Shown piece by piece: positions 1 through 7,822 of a stretch of DNA of 38,046 bases. The position numbers were made by a program, and so were the translations under genes. The stretch is from Planctomycetota bacterium (GTDB lineage: Bacteria; Planctomycetota; Planctomycetia; Pirellulales; UBA1268), in contig VGYR01000004.1 of the NCBI GenBank assembly GCA_016872925.1, positions 1 through 38,046 of the forward strand. The letters run 5' to 3'. The notes beneath the pieces are model-generated. The model had not been told where the DNA came from and did not search any database. It was given only the letters and a program-made list of their open reading frames with translations. Numbering within the stretch: the first letter of the stretch is position 1; every line of letters begins with the position of its first letter.

Positions 1-2
1 CG

Positions 3-191
3 CCGGTGACCGATCCACTGCTCAGGCGACGGCAATCCCATGCCGTGGGCCGGCTCCTGAAGCGGCTCCATGTCCGCGGCCTGATCGCGAAGATCCCCCG
101 CACGCAACGCTGGCGGATCACCGACCGGGGCCAGAGCGTCCTCGGCACGTGTGTCAGGCTGCATTACCACGGACTGGCGACGGCAGCGTAA
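3..191 (+). CDS. 3' end of a winged-helix-like protein (partial)
   Basis: The frame is open from the window edge to a TAA at 189-191, so this is the last 62 codons of a longer gene; an internal GTG at position 6 is probably not the start. The residues RLLKRLHVRGLIAKIP followed by RWRITDRG have the spacing of a winged helix: a recognition-helix-like stretch with basic residues, then a beta wing. Tails like this close several families of replication- or transposition-associated proteins, but the family cannot be fixed from this fragment. Role in DNA binding is inference only. The downstream 280 bp is intergenic and less GC-rich between about 200 and 300. Confidence 0.4.
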   Translation, partial: PVTDPLLRRRQSHAVGRLLKRLHVRGLIAKIPRTQRWRITDRGQSVLGTCVRLHYHGLATAA

Positions 192-386
192 ACATGCGCG
201 CAAACGACGTGTGTGTCACGAATAAAGACTCCATACGCGGATCCGATTTGTCAACAATTCCTGGGTGTTATGCGGTGTTTGCGCCCACTACGGAACAAGA
301 TGCGCGCACGGCGCGTGTATGTCACCGAGTAAGAATCTGACGCCCTGAGTCGCGCCCGGCAAGGAAAATGACCGGCCCTGCAGCTG

Positions 387-466
387 CCGTGCCGAAAACA
401 GGATTCGCAGGATGCCCGCAGCGAACGTCCGGCGACGGTGCTGAAGCGACACGCGAGGATCGCGTG
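387..466 (-). repeat. Dispersed intergenic repeat, copy 1
   Basis: Read on the minus strand, this segment matches the plus strand at 13754-13900 in two blocks. Block 1 (431-466 here, 13754-13789 there) is identical at 32 of 36 positions; block 2 (387-430 here, 13859-13900 there) is identical at roughly 36 of 42 aligned positions. The other copy carries 69 extra bases between the blocks. Copy 1 lies just downstream of the alkaline phosphatase stop codon. Otherwise I see no gene in 192-475. Function is unknown; it may be a decayed mobile element or a REP-like family. Confidence 0.6.
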
Positions 467-475
467 TGACCCGTA

Positions 476-2182
476 TCAGGGGCCGCCGGAGAGGGCGTCG
501 GGCTCCGTGAGCACGAACGCGTGGCCGTGGTCGCTGGTCACGATCACGACCGACTCCGCCCACGCGTCGTGACGCTCGATCCACTCGAACACCGCCCGCA
601 CGGCGGCGTCGCCGCTCCGCACCGCGCCGATGCAGTTGTCGATGTTGTTGGCATGCGATGCCCAGTCGACCTCACCGGCCTCCACCATCAGCCAGAACTT
701 CCCACGGGAGGCGAGCACGTCCATCGCGGCCGTGGCCATCTCGGCGAGCGACGGGTTCTCGGCGATGTCGGCCTCGCTGTAGCGGATGGCGGAGCCATAT
801 TTCCGGCGGAGCGCGTCGACGCTCTCGTCGTCGGTCGGCAGGTTCCCCGCCGCCGGGTCGTAGTCGCCGTTTGCGGTCTGGAACGGCAGATGCCCCTCGC
901 CGGCACCGACGAAGCCGAACAGCCGCTGCTGCCGGGCGATGGCGTCGGCGGCGGCTTCGGCCAGCACCTCGGAGCCTGCGCGGCCGGCGGTCCGCATCGC
1001 CAGCCGGTAGCGGCCTCCTCGCGCGGCGTCGATCGCCGCCAGCGTCGAGTCGGCCACGTACTTCAGTCCCGGTTCCAGGTTCGCTCCCTGATCCTTGTCC
1101 TTCTCCGGATCCGCGGCCACGCCGAAGCCGCCCCCGATCACCACGTCGAGCCCGGAAAGCGGCTCATCCCGATGGGCGATCGACGGCAAGCCCACGAGGT
1201 CCCGGGCGATGTCCTGGTAGTCGTCGCGGCTGACGTTGTTGGCATACGAGCAGGCGGGCGTGGCATGCGACGCGGGCACGCTCGAGACGGCCCCGACCGC
1301 GAAGCCGCGGGCCTGGAGCGTGCGGGCGATCGGCTCCAGTTGGCGGCCGTCGACGGCGACGTTGATCGAGTCGTTGTACGTCTTGCAGCCGGTGCACAGC
1401 GACGCCGCCGACGCGGCCGAGTCCGTGTAGGCATGGGGAACGTCGCGGTCCTTGCCGATCAGGTAGGTCACGCTGGCCCGCCGGTCCCAGGGCGTCTGGC
1501 CCCCGAGGCTCGGGTCGTAACCTCCTGCGACCTCGCCCCCGGGGTTCCTCACCGCCTGGGCGTCGACGTCGACCTGCGTCTTGGCGTTGGCCGGGCTCGT
1601 GACGCAGAACCCGAAGTCGGTCGGCGCCCCGCGATAATCCTGAAACGCGAAGCCGGTCCCCCGGCCTTCGGCATAGTCGACTCGCCCGCGGGACGCGATC
1701 GCCGCCAAGCGCGTCGTGTGCCAGTCCATGCCGTCGAATACCACGAGCACGATGCGGGTCTTGCCCGCGTCGGCGGCGGCCATCTGCAGCCGGTAGATGT
1801 CGGTCTGGTCGAAGTACTCGGCCGCTGGGTTCAGCGTGCGGTCGGGCATCCGGCCATACAGCGCCGTCAGCCGTCCGGGGTCGCGGTACACGCTGTTGGA
1901 GCCGCTCACGGCGGCCAGCGAGGTCCCGAAGGCGTAGACCGGGATCAGCCGGTTGGAATGGCTCGAGTGCGAGACGTATTTCTGGGGCTGATCGCCCCAG
2001 TAGCCCCACCAGGCGCGGCCCGCGGCCTCAGCGTCGGACTGCAGGCGCCGGATCCGGTCCGGCGCCGCGACGTGGACGTCCTGCGGAGCGGCGGCCGCGC
2101 CGCCGGCGTATCCCACGAGCGACACGAGCGACACGAGCGACACGGCGGCACGGACGCGGCGGCGGGGCCTGGGCGACGACAT
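476..2182 (-). CDS. Alkaline phosphatase family protein, exported
   Basis: A 568-residue member of the alkaline phosphatase superfamily (PhoA-type fold), which hydrolyses phosphate monoesters outside the cytoplasm using metal ions and a phosphoserine intermediate. Residues 1-32 form a signal peptide: twin arginines, a hydrophobic stretch built on a VSL repeat, and an AAAA cleavage region. The first metal-binding aspartate is in VLVVFDGMDW (about 145-154). The nucleophile is Ser255 in TDSAASA, followed by the family hallmark CTGCKTYN. Later metal ligands are in EAGEVDWASHANN and, near the C-terminus, SDHGH. The ATG at 2182 was preferred over an upstream start at 2257 because it begins the signal peptide. 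It is divergent from the PEP carboxylase gene. Induction by phosphate starvation is plausible, but I see no clear Pho box. Confidence 0.9.
   Translation of the reverse strand: MSSPRPRRRVRAAVSLVSLVSLVGYAGGAAAAPQDVHVAAPDRIRRLQSDAEAAGRAWWGYWGDQPQKYVSHSSHSNRLIPVYAFGTSLAAVSGSNSVYRDPGRLTALYGRMPDRTLNPAAEYFDQTDIYRLQMAAADAGKTRIVLVVFDGMDWHTTRLAAIASRGRVDYAEGRGTGFAFQDYRGAPTDFGFCVTSPANAKTQVDVDAQAVRNPGGEVAGGYDPSLGGQTPWDRRASVTYLIGKDRDVPHAYTDSAASAASLCTGCKTYNDSINVAVDGRQLEPIARTLQARGFAVGAVSSVPASHATPACSYANNVSRDDYQDIARDLVGLPSIAHRDEPLSGLDVVIGGGFGVAADPEKDKDQGANLEPGLKYVADSTLAAIDAARGGRYRLAMRTAGRAGSEVLAEAAADAIARQQRLFGFVGAGEGHLPFQTANGDYDPAAGNLPTDDESVDALRRKYGSAIRYSEADIAENPSLAEMATAAMDVLASRGKFWLMVEAGEVDWASHANNIDNCIGAVRSGDAAVRAVFEWIERHDAWAESVVIVTSDHGHAFVLTEPDALSGGP
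2114..2140. repeat. Three 9-bp tandem units inside the signal peptide
   Basis: The unit cacgagcga occurs three times in perfect tandem. On the minus strand it encodes VSLVSLVSL, the hydrophobic core of the alkaline phosphatase signal peptide. Length changes by replication slippage would stay in frame and only lengthen or shorten the core. Confidence 0.85.
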
Positions 2183-2346
2183 CCTTCGAGCATAGCGGCT
2201 GGTGCCGCCGCCCCGCTGCCTCGGGACTGGGCAGCACCGCCCGGTTCGCGGGATCACCGCGGCGCCCCGCCGCCGCCCGTGGCGCTTGGGAACTCGGGAA
2301 ACCGGCTCGAAAACCCGATCCCGTCACCCACGCGGGGAGGGTTCGC

Positions 2347-2374
2347 TTTGCGGCGCGGGCTTTGCAAGTACAAC
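2347..2374 (+). promoter_or_regulatory. Possible promoter of PEP carboxylase
   Basis: TTTGCG (2347-2352) and TACAAC (2369-2374) are separated by 16 bp in the 237-bp divergent region between alkaline phosphatase and PEP carboxylase. The -10 is fair and the -35 weak. It would place transcription start about 35-40 bases before the chosen GTG start. Confidence 0.3.
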
Positions 2375-2419
2375 CGTCACGTCGCCCGGCCCGAACCCGC
2401 CTCCCCGCCTGCCCGTCGC

Positions 2420-5203
2420 GTGTCTCCCGCACCCGCTGCCACCGCCGCCCACGACGAACTGCTCCGCCGAGACGTCCGCTTCCTGGGTGACATGCTCGGC
2501 AGCGTGATTCGCGACCTCGCCGGCGACGACGCCCGCGCCCTCGTCGACGACGTCCGCCAGCTGGCCCGGGAGCGGCGGCAGGGGCGGCATGAAGCCGAGG
2601 CGACGCTCGCGGCGCGCATCGAGTCGCTCGACGAGGGGCAGGCCACGATCGTGGCCCGGGCCCTGAGCATCTTCTTCGACCTCGCCAACATCGCCGAAGA
2701 CCGGCAGCGGATCCGTGTGCTCCGCGACCGGGAGCGGATGCTCCACCCGGAACCGCTCGGGGAGTCGCTGGCCGCCGCGATCAGGGAACTGAAGGACCTC
2801 GGAGCGCCGGCCGACGACGTCCAGCGGGTGCTCGACCGGCTGGCCGTGGAACTCGTCTTCACCGCGCATCCGAGCGAGGCCAAGCGGCGCTCGATCCGGG
2901 CCAAGCTCCGCCGCATGCGCCGCAGCCTGGAGATGTTCGACACGCCCGACCTCCTGCCCCGCGAGCGGTCCCGCCACGAGGCCGACATGCGGAGCGAGCT
3001 CACGCTCCTCTGGCTCACGGAGTTCCTCCGGTCCACGCGGCCCACCGTGCTCGACGAGGTCGATCGTGGGCTGTCGATCATGCCGCGGCTCTGGGAGGCC
3101 GTGCCGCAGGTGCATGCAGCCCTCCGCCGGGCGTTGGCAGACCACTATGCAGGCCACGCGTTTCGCGTTCCGGCCTTTCTCTCCTTCGGGTCGTGGATGG
3201 GCGGCGACCGCGACGGCAATCCCTTCGTGACGGCCGACGTGACGGAGCAGACGCTCGTCCGGCTCCGGCAGGCCGCCATCGACGCCCACCTCGCCTGGTG
3301 CGATCGGCTGCACGACCTGCTGACCGTGTCGTCGCTCGCCGCCGATGGAGGCCGGGCCCTCGCGCGGCGGCTCGCCGAGGTCGGCCGCCGCTGGCCCGAT
3401 GTCGCGGCGGCAGTCGAGCCGATCGCCGAGCACGAGACCTACCGCCGCTGGATCCGGATGATCCGCCTCCGGCTGGCGGCGTCGCGGCTGGAGTCGCCGA
3501 CGGTTGCCCCCGCGGCCTGGGCCTACCGTGACGGCGCCGACCTCGAAGCCGACCTGGAGCCGCTGCTCGACTCCCTGCGCTGCGACCACTGCCTCGCCGA
3601 AGACTCGCCAGCCCGGGCCTGGCACGACCTCGTGCGGACGTTCGGCCTGCACATGACGCGGCTGGACGTCCGCCAGGACTCCCGGGCCTATCGCGAGATC
3701 ATGGGGGACATCCTCGCCGCCGCGGGCGTGGTGGCCGATGCCGCGTCGTACGACGGGCTCGACGACGCCGGCCGCGCCCGGCTGCTCGTCGAATCGCTCG
3801 GTCGCGTCCACGCGCTCCCGGAGGAGAAGCTCGGCGGCCTGGCCATCGACTCGCTGCGGCTGTTCCGCGTGCTCCACGCCGCGAGCGTGCGGTTCGGCTC
3901 ACGGTCGCTTGGCGGCGCGGTCGTGAGCCTGACCCGCTGTCCGGCCGACGTGCTGGCCGTGCTCTGGCTGTGGCGGTGGGCGCAGGGCCGGGCCGCAGCC
4001 GCCGGCGAGCCGGTCTCCGAGGGCGACATCGCCATCGTGCCGCTGTTCGAGAAGATCCACGACCTGGCCCATGCCCACGAGACGCTCGCCGCGATCCTCG
4101 ACGTGCCGGCCTACCGCGACCACCTCCGCGGCCGGGGCGACCGCCAGGTCGTGATGGTGGGCTATTCCGACAGCACGAAGGACGGCGGCTACTTCTCGGC
4201 CTGCTGCGGCCTGCAGAACGCCCAGAGCCGGCTGCACGCGGCGGCGGAGGCCCGCGGGGTGGCCCTGACCTTCTTTCACGGCCGCGGCGGGTCGCTCGGC
4301 CGCGGCGGCGGGCCGGCCGCCCGGGGCATCCTCTCCCTCCCCTCCGAAACGCTCGACGGCTCGCTGCGGCTGACCGAGCAGGGGGAAGTGCTGGCGGAGC
4401 GGTACGACGACCCGGAGATCGCGCGGCGGCATCTCGAGCAGGTCACCTGGGCGACGCTCGTGGCGTCGAGCGTGCGCCGCAGCGAGCCGAAGCCGGAGTG
4501 GATCGGGATCGCGGAGCGGATGGCCGAGGGCTCGTTCGCAGCCTACCGCGAGCTCGTCGACCAGCCCGGCTTCATCGGCTACTTCTCCCAGACCACTCCC
4601 ATCGACGAGATCGAGACGCTGCCGATCGCGTCGCGTCCCTCCCGGCGCCGCGGGGAGCGGACGCTCGACGACCTGCGGGCGATCCCCTGGGTGTTCGCCT
4701 GGACCCAGAGCCGCTGCATGATCCCGGCGTGGTACGGTCTGGGCACCGCGCTGACCGACGTGAAATACGCAGACCGGCGGGCCTGGCAGGCGATCTGCGA
4801 CATGTACCGGCAGTGGCCGTTCTTCCAGGCCACGATCGACAACGCCACGCTGGCCCTCGCCAAGGCCGACATGGTGATCGCCCAGCGCTACTCGGAACTG
4901 GCCACCGACGACGACTCCCGGCGACGGATCTGGCAGCGGATCGCCGCCGAGCGCGACCGCACCCGCCAGGCGATCCTCGACATCGTCGGCGGCGGCGAAC
5001 TGCTGGCCACCACGCCCTGGTTCCAGCGGTCGATCGAGGCCCGCAACCCGTCGATCGATCCCCTGAACCTGATCCAGATCGAGTTCCTCAGGCGCCGGCG
5101 GGCCGAACTCGAGGCCGATCCGGCGTCTTCGGGCGACCATCACCGCGGAATTCTCCGGCTCTGCGTGCAGGGAATCGCCGCGGGCATGCGGACGACCGGC
5201 TAG
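2420..5203 (+). CDS. ppc: Phosphoenolpyruvate carboxylase
   Basis: A full-length (about 927 aa) PEP carboxylase, the anaplerotic enzyme that joins PEP and bicarbonate to give oxaloacetate in the cytoplasm. Catalytic motifs in order: TAHPSE with the essential His at about 150 (the usual motif is TAHPTE), GGDRDGNP at 261-268, LDVRQDS, VGYSDSTKDGG, the glycine-rich loop FHGRGGSLGRGG with His620 and Arg622, TEQGE, SRPSRR, and the typical C-terminal GMRTTG (usually GMRNTG). The frame is open far upstream to 521, but that part is antisense to alkaline phosphatase. The GTG at 2420 lies shortly before the first family-like residues and there is no ATG in between; this start is uncertain by some 20 codons. 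It is followed after 27 bp by phosphofructokinase, so the two probably share an mRNA controlling PEP use and supply. Confidence 0.95.
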   Translation: MSPAPAATAAHDELLRRDVRFLGDMLGSVIRDLAGDDARALVDDVRQLARERRQGRHEAEATLAARIESLDEGQATIVARALSIFFDLANIAEDRQRIRVLRDRERMLHPEPLGESLAAAIRELKDLGAPADDVQRVLDRLAVELVFTAHPSEAKRRSIRAKLRRMRRSLEMFDTPDLLPRERSRHEADMRSELTLLWLTEFLRSTRPTVLDEVDRGLSIMPRLWEAVPQVHAALRRALADHYAGHAFRVPAFLSFGSWMGGDRDGNPFVTADVTEQTLVRLRQAAIDAHLAWCDRLHDLLTVSSLAADGGRALARRLAEVGRRWPDVAAAVEPIAEHETYRRWIRMIRLRLAASRLESPTVAPAAWAYRDGADLEADLEPLLDSLRCDHCLAEDSPARAWHDLVRTFGLHMTRLDVRQDSRAYREIMGDILAAAGVVADAASYDGLDDAGRARLLVESLGRVHALPEEKLGGLAIDSLRLFRVLHAASVRFGSRSLGGAVVSLTRCPADVLAVLWLWRWAQGRAAAAGEPVSEGDIAIVPLFEKIHDLAHAHETLAAILDVPAYRDHLRGRGDRQVVMVGYSDSTKDGGYFSACCGLQNAQSRLHAAAEARGVALTFFHGRGGSLGRGGGPAARGILSLPSETLDGSLRLTEQGEVLAERYDDPEIARRHLEQVTWATLVASSVRRSEPKPEWIGIAERMAEGSFAAYRELVDQPGFIGYFSQTTPIDEIETLPIASRPSRRRGERTLDDLRAIPWVFAWTQSRCMIPAWYGLGTALTDVKYADRRAWQAICDMYRQWPFFQATIDNATLALAKADMVIAQRYSELATDDDSRRRIWQRIAAERDRTRQAILDIVGGGELLATTPWFQRSIEARNPSIDPLNLIQIEFLRRRRAELEADPASSGDHHRGILRLCVQGIAAGMRTTG

Positions 5204-5230
5204 CACCCTCCCCGTTCCAGGAGCGACACG

Positions 5231-6583
5231 ATGACCGCGAGGATCACCATGAGCGACCTGGCGGTGACGACGCTGGGCCCCTGTCGGATCGACTCGCCCC
5301 TGCGGCCGCTGATCGAGTCCCGCAAGACCAACGTGCACTACGTCGAAGAAGACGACCGGGTGCTGTTCGCCGATACCGCGAGCCTCGTGGCCGCGGCGGG
5401 CGTGCGGGCCGAGGCGCTGCCCGGCTTCGAGCCGGCCGGCCCGCGGAAGGCGATCTTCTTCGATCCGCCGAAGATGCGGGTGGGAATCGTCACCTGCGGC
5501 GGCCTCTGCCCCGGCATCAACGACGTGATTCGCGGCCTGGTGATGGAGCTCTCCTTCCACTACGGCGTGCAGCGGATCCACGGCTTCAAGAACGGCTATC
5601 AGGGGTTCATTTCGCGATACGGCCACGACGTGATCGACCTCACCCCGGAGCTGGTCAGCGGCATCGACGAGGACGGAGGCACGATCCTCGGCACCTCGCG
5701 TGGCGGCCAGGATGCCGGCGCGATCGTCGACTGCCTGGAGCGGATGAACATCTCCGCCCTGTTCGTGATCGGCGGCGACGGCACGCTCCGTGGGGCCATG
5801 CAGATCGCCGCCGCAGCGGCCGTGCGGAGCGTGCGGATCGCCGTGGTGGGGATCCCCAAGACGATCGACAACGACATTCCCTACATCGACCAGAGCTTCG
5901 GCTTTCAGACGGCCTTCAGCGAGGCCACGAAGTCGATCCGCTCGGCCCACGTCGAGGCCAAGGCCTCGCCCAACGGCGTCGGTCTCGTGAAGCTGATGGG
6001 CCGCCACTCGGGCTTCATCGCCTGCTACGCGTCGCTCGCCGAGCCCGATGCCAACTACGTGCTGATCCCCGAGGTGCCGTTCGCGCTCGACGGGCCGGGG
6101 GGCTTGCTCGACCATCTCCTGCAGCGGGTCCGCGGCCGGGGCCATGCCGTGATCGTGGTGGCCGAGGGGGCCGGCCAGGACCTCGTCCGCGACGCGGCCG
6201 CGGGGGTCGACGCCTCGGGCAACAAGAAGCTCGCGGACATCGGCACGTATCTGCGAGGCCGGATCACCGATCACTTTGCGGCCAGCGGTGACGACCTGAA
6301 CCTCAAGTACATCGATCCCAGTTACGCGATCCGCAGCGTGGAGGCCAACCCCTACGACAGCGTCTACTGCCTCCGCCTCGCGCAGAACGCCGTGCACGCG
6401 GCGCTGGCCGGCAGGACGGGCATCGTGATCGGCCGCTGGCGTGGACGATTCGTGCACATTCCGATGGCCCTGGCGGTCAGCCACCGCAACCAAGTGGAGC
6501 CGAGCGGTGACCTCTGGCTCTCGGTGCTCGAGGCGACCGGCCAGCCGCGGTCGTTCGGCCCACCGGCGGTGGGCGGGCGGTGA
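5231..6583 (+). CDS. 6-phosphofructokinase, group III type, probably ATP-dependent
   Basis: A 450-residue phosphofructokinase that phosphorylates fructose 6-phosphate in glycolysis. It has an N-terminal extension of about 80 residues before the core begins at VGIVTCGGLCPGIND, as in plant and trypanosome-type (group III) enzymes. GGDGT is at 181-185 and PKTIDND at 209-215, with MGRHSGF further on. The glycine in GGDGT together with lysine in PKTIDND is the combination of the plant and trypanosome ATP-using enzymes; pyrophosphate users normally have GGDD with the lysine. Phosphodonor therefore is inferred as ATP, not proven. A good ribosome site, AGGAG at 5219-5223, sits 7 bases before the ATG. 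It is 27 bp downstream of ppc in the same direction. Confidence 0.92.
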   Translation: MTARITMSDLAVTTLGPCRIDSPLRPLIESRKTNVHYVEEDDRVLFADTASLVAAAGVRAEALPGFEPAGPRKAIFFDPPKMRVGIVTCGGLCPGINDVIRGLVMELSFHYGVQRIHGFKNGYQGFISRYGHDVIDLTPELVSGIDEDGGTILGTSRGGQDAGAIVDCLERMNISALFVIGGDGTLRGAMQIAAAAAVRSVRIAVVGIPKTIDNDIPYIDQSFGFQTAFSEATKSIRSAHVEAKASPNGVGLVKLMGRHSGFIACYASLAEPDANYVLIPEVPFALDGPGGLLDHLLQRVRGRGHAVIVVAEGAGQDLVRDAAAGVDASGNKKLADIGTYLRGRITDHFAASGDDLNLKYIDPSYAIRSVEANPYDSVYCLRLAQNAVHAALAGRTGIVIGRWRGRFVHIPMALAVSHRNQVEPSGDLWLSVLEATGQPRSFGPPAVGGR

Positions 6584-6625
6584 GCCGGCGGCTAGGGAAC
6601 CCGCGCTCCTCCGGGAAAGCCGGCG
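6583..6625. repeat. Short repeat element between convergent genes
   Basis: The whole gap between the convergent phosphofructokinase and prenyltransferase-like genes is one element: the octamer AGCCGGCG occurs at 6583-6590 and again at 6618-6625, with CCCGCGCTCCTC (6600-6611) in between. That 12-base core recurs exactly at 35110-35121 and with one change at 14183-14194, also at gene ends. It is probably a REP-like element; a terminator role is possible, but there is no T tract. Confidence 0.5.
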
Positions 6626-7822
6626 CTACTTTTTGGGCATTCGGCAGCGGTGCAGCGTCATCAGCGCGTAGCCCGTGCCGTAGGGCTGATGGTAGTCGTA
6701 GAGCGGAAAGTCCCACCACGAGCCGTCCGCGTCTTGTGCGTCGAGCATGATCCTCGCGAGGTTTCCGCGGTAGCCGTCGGCGATCTCGTCGGGGAGCGCA
6801 TCGAGTACCCGCGCGGCGTAGTAGTGCCCGTAGAAGAAGAAGTAGCCCGCCACGCTGAAGAACGATTCGTGGGGAATCGGCCGCTTTCTGCCGAGTTCGA
6901 GCCAGCCGTTGCGGACCACGAGCCGATCGAGCCACTCCTCCAGGACCCGGTCGCTGATGCGGTCGTTGCCCCAGAGCCGCAGGGCGAGGTTGCAGGCCTG
7001 GCTGCGGCCCAGGCTGCCCGCGGGCCGGTTGATGCCCATTCGCGGCGCCGTCCGCAGGTAGGTTCCGTAGAGGTAGCTGAAGTCGGGAAGCATCTGCTCC
7101 TCCGTCATCTCCACCGCTCGGTGCACGAGTTTCTCCGGCGGCTCGATTCCGACTCCTCGGGCGTCGTGGAGGGCGATCAGGACCGTGGCGTTCACGAAGC
7201 TCTGCGACGACGAGGCCGGCCGCTGCGTGCCGGCTGTGAAGTCGTAGTAACCCCAGCCCCCTTGGGCCGATTCGTAGCGGGCCAGCTTGTCGTACTGCCC
7301 GCGGATCCGCTCCTCGATCGTCGCCCGCCGGGTCGCGTCGTCGGGCACGCGCCGATGCATCGCCACCAGCGCCTGGATGCCGTAGGCGTGCGCCCAGACG
7401 TTGTAGATCAGCGTCGGGTCGTCGCGGCGGACGTCGGGGAGGTGCTCGAGCAGCCACCGTTCGCCCCGGTCGATCGCCGCGGCGACGGCCGGCGAGCCGT
7501 CCCCCTCCTCGATCAGGCCCTGCACCGCCAAGGCGGTCGTCGCGGCCCGGAAGCCGAGGTGGGAGCCCACGCCGGCCATGATGTTGAGGTCCTTCGTCCG
7601 GCCCGCGGACCCGAAGGAGCCGTCGGCATTCTGCGCGGCGAGCAGAAACGCCCTGCCCCGCGCGATCGCCGCGTCGATGTCGTCCGCCGACACCTCCACG
7701 GGCGACGACTTCCGTTGAAATCGTCCTCGCTCGGCGGTCGCGGCGGGCATCACCGCGTCACCATGGGCCGGCGACCAGAATCCGCAGGCCGCGACCAGCA
7801 CCAGCCAATGACCGCGGCTCAC
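6626..7822 (-). CDS. Secreted prenyltransferase/squalene-cyclase repeat protein
   Basis: A 398-residue protein with an N-terminal hydrophobic signal (WLVLVAACGFWSPAHG) and repeats of the terpenoid-cyclase alpha/alpha toroid fold: LLAAQNADGSFG near residue 60, ESAQGGWGYYDF in the middle and AQDADGSWWDFPLYDYHQPYGTGYALMTL at the end, interrupted by helices. Such repeats occur in squalene cyclases, prenyltransferases and many planctomycete secreted proteins of unknown role. The acidic DXDD cyclase motif was not seen, so enzymatic cyclisation is not claimed. It starts with GTG at 7822, which overlaps the TGA of the upstream adaptor gene by 4 bp (GTGA), implying translational coupling and a shared envelope role. 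Confidence 0.8.
   Translation of the reverse strand: MSRGHWLVLVAACGFWSPAHGDAVMPAATAERGRFQRKSSPVEVSADDIDAAIARGRAFLLAAQNADGSFGSAGRTKDLNIMAGVGSHLGFRAATTALAVQGLIEEGDGSPAVAAAIDRGERWLLEHLPDVRRDDPTLIYNVWAHAYGIQALVAMHRRVPDDATRRATIEERIRGQYDKLARYESAQGGWGYYDFTAGTQRPASSSQSFVNATVLIALHDARGVGIEPPEKLVHRAVEMTEEQMLPDFSYLYGTYLRTAPRMGINRPAGSLGRSQACNLALRLWGNDRISDRVLEEWLDRLVVRNGWLELGRKRPIPHESFFSVAGYFFFYGHYYAARVLDALPDEIADGYRGNLARIMLDAQDADGSWWDFPLYDYHQPYGTGYALMTLHRCRMPKK

Noticed and set aside
521-2419. Upstream extension of the PEP carboxylase frame
   Set aside because: It is antisense to alkaline phosphatase, has Arg/His-rich shadow composition, and PEP carboxylase homology begins only after about 2420.
3899-6493. 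864-codon minus-strand frame
   Set aside because: Antisense to PEP carboxylase and phosphofructokinase, which have complete catalytic motifs. The frame is open only because of high GC.
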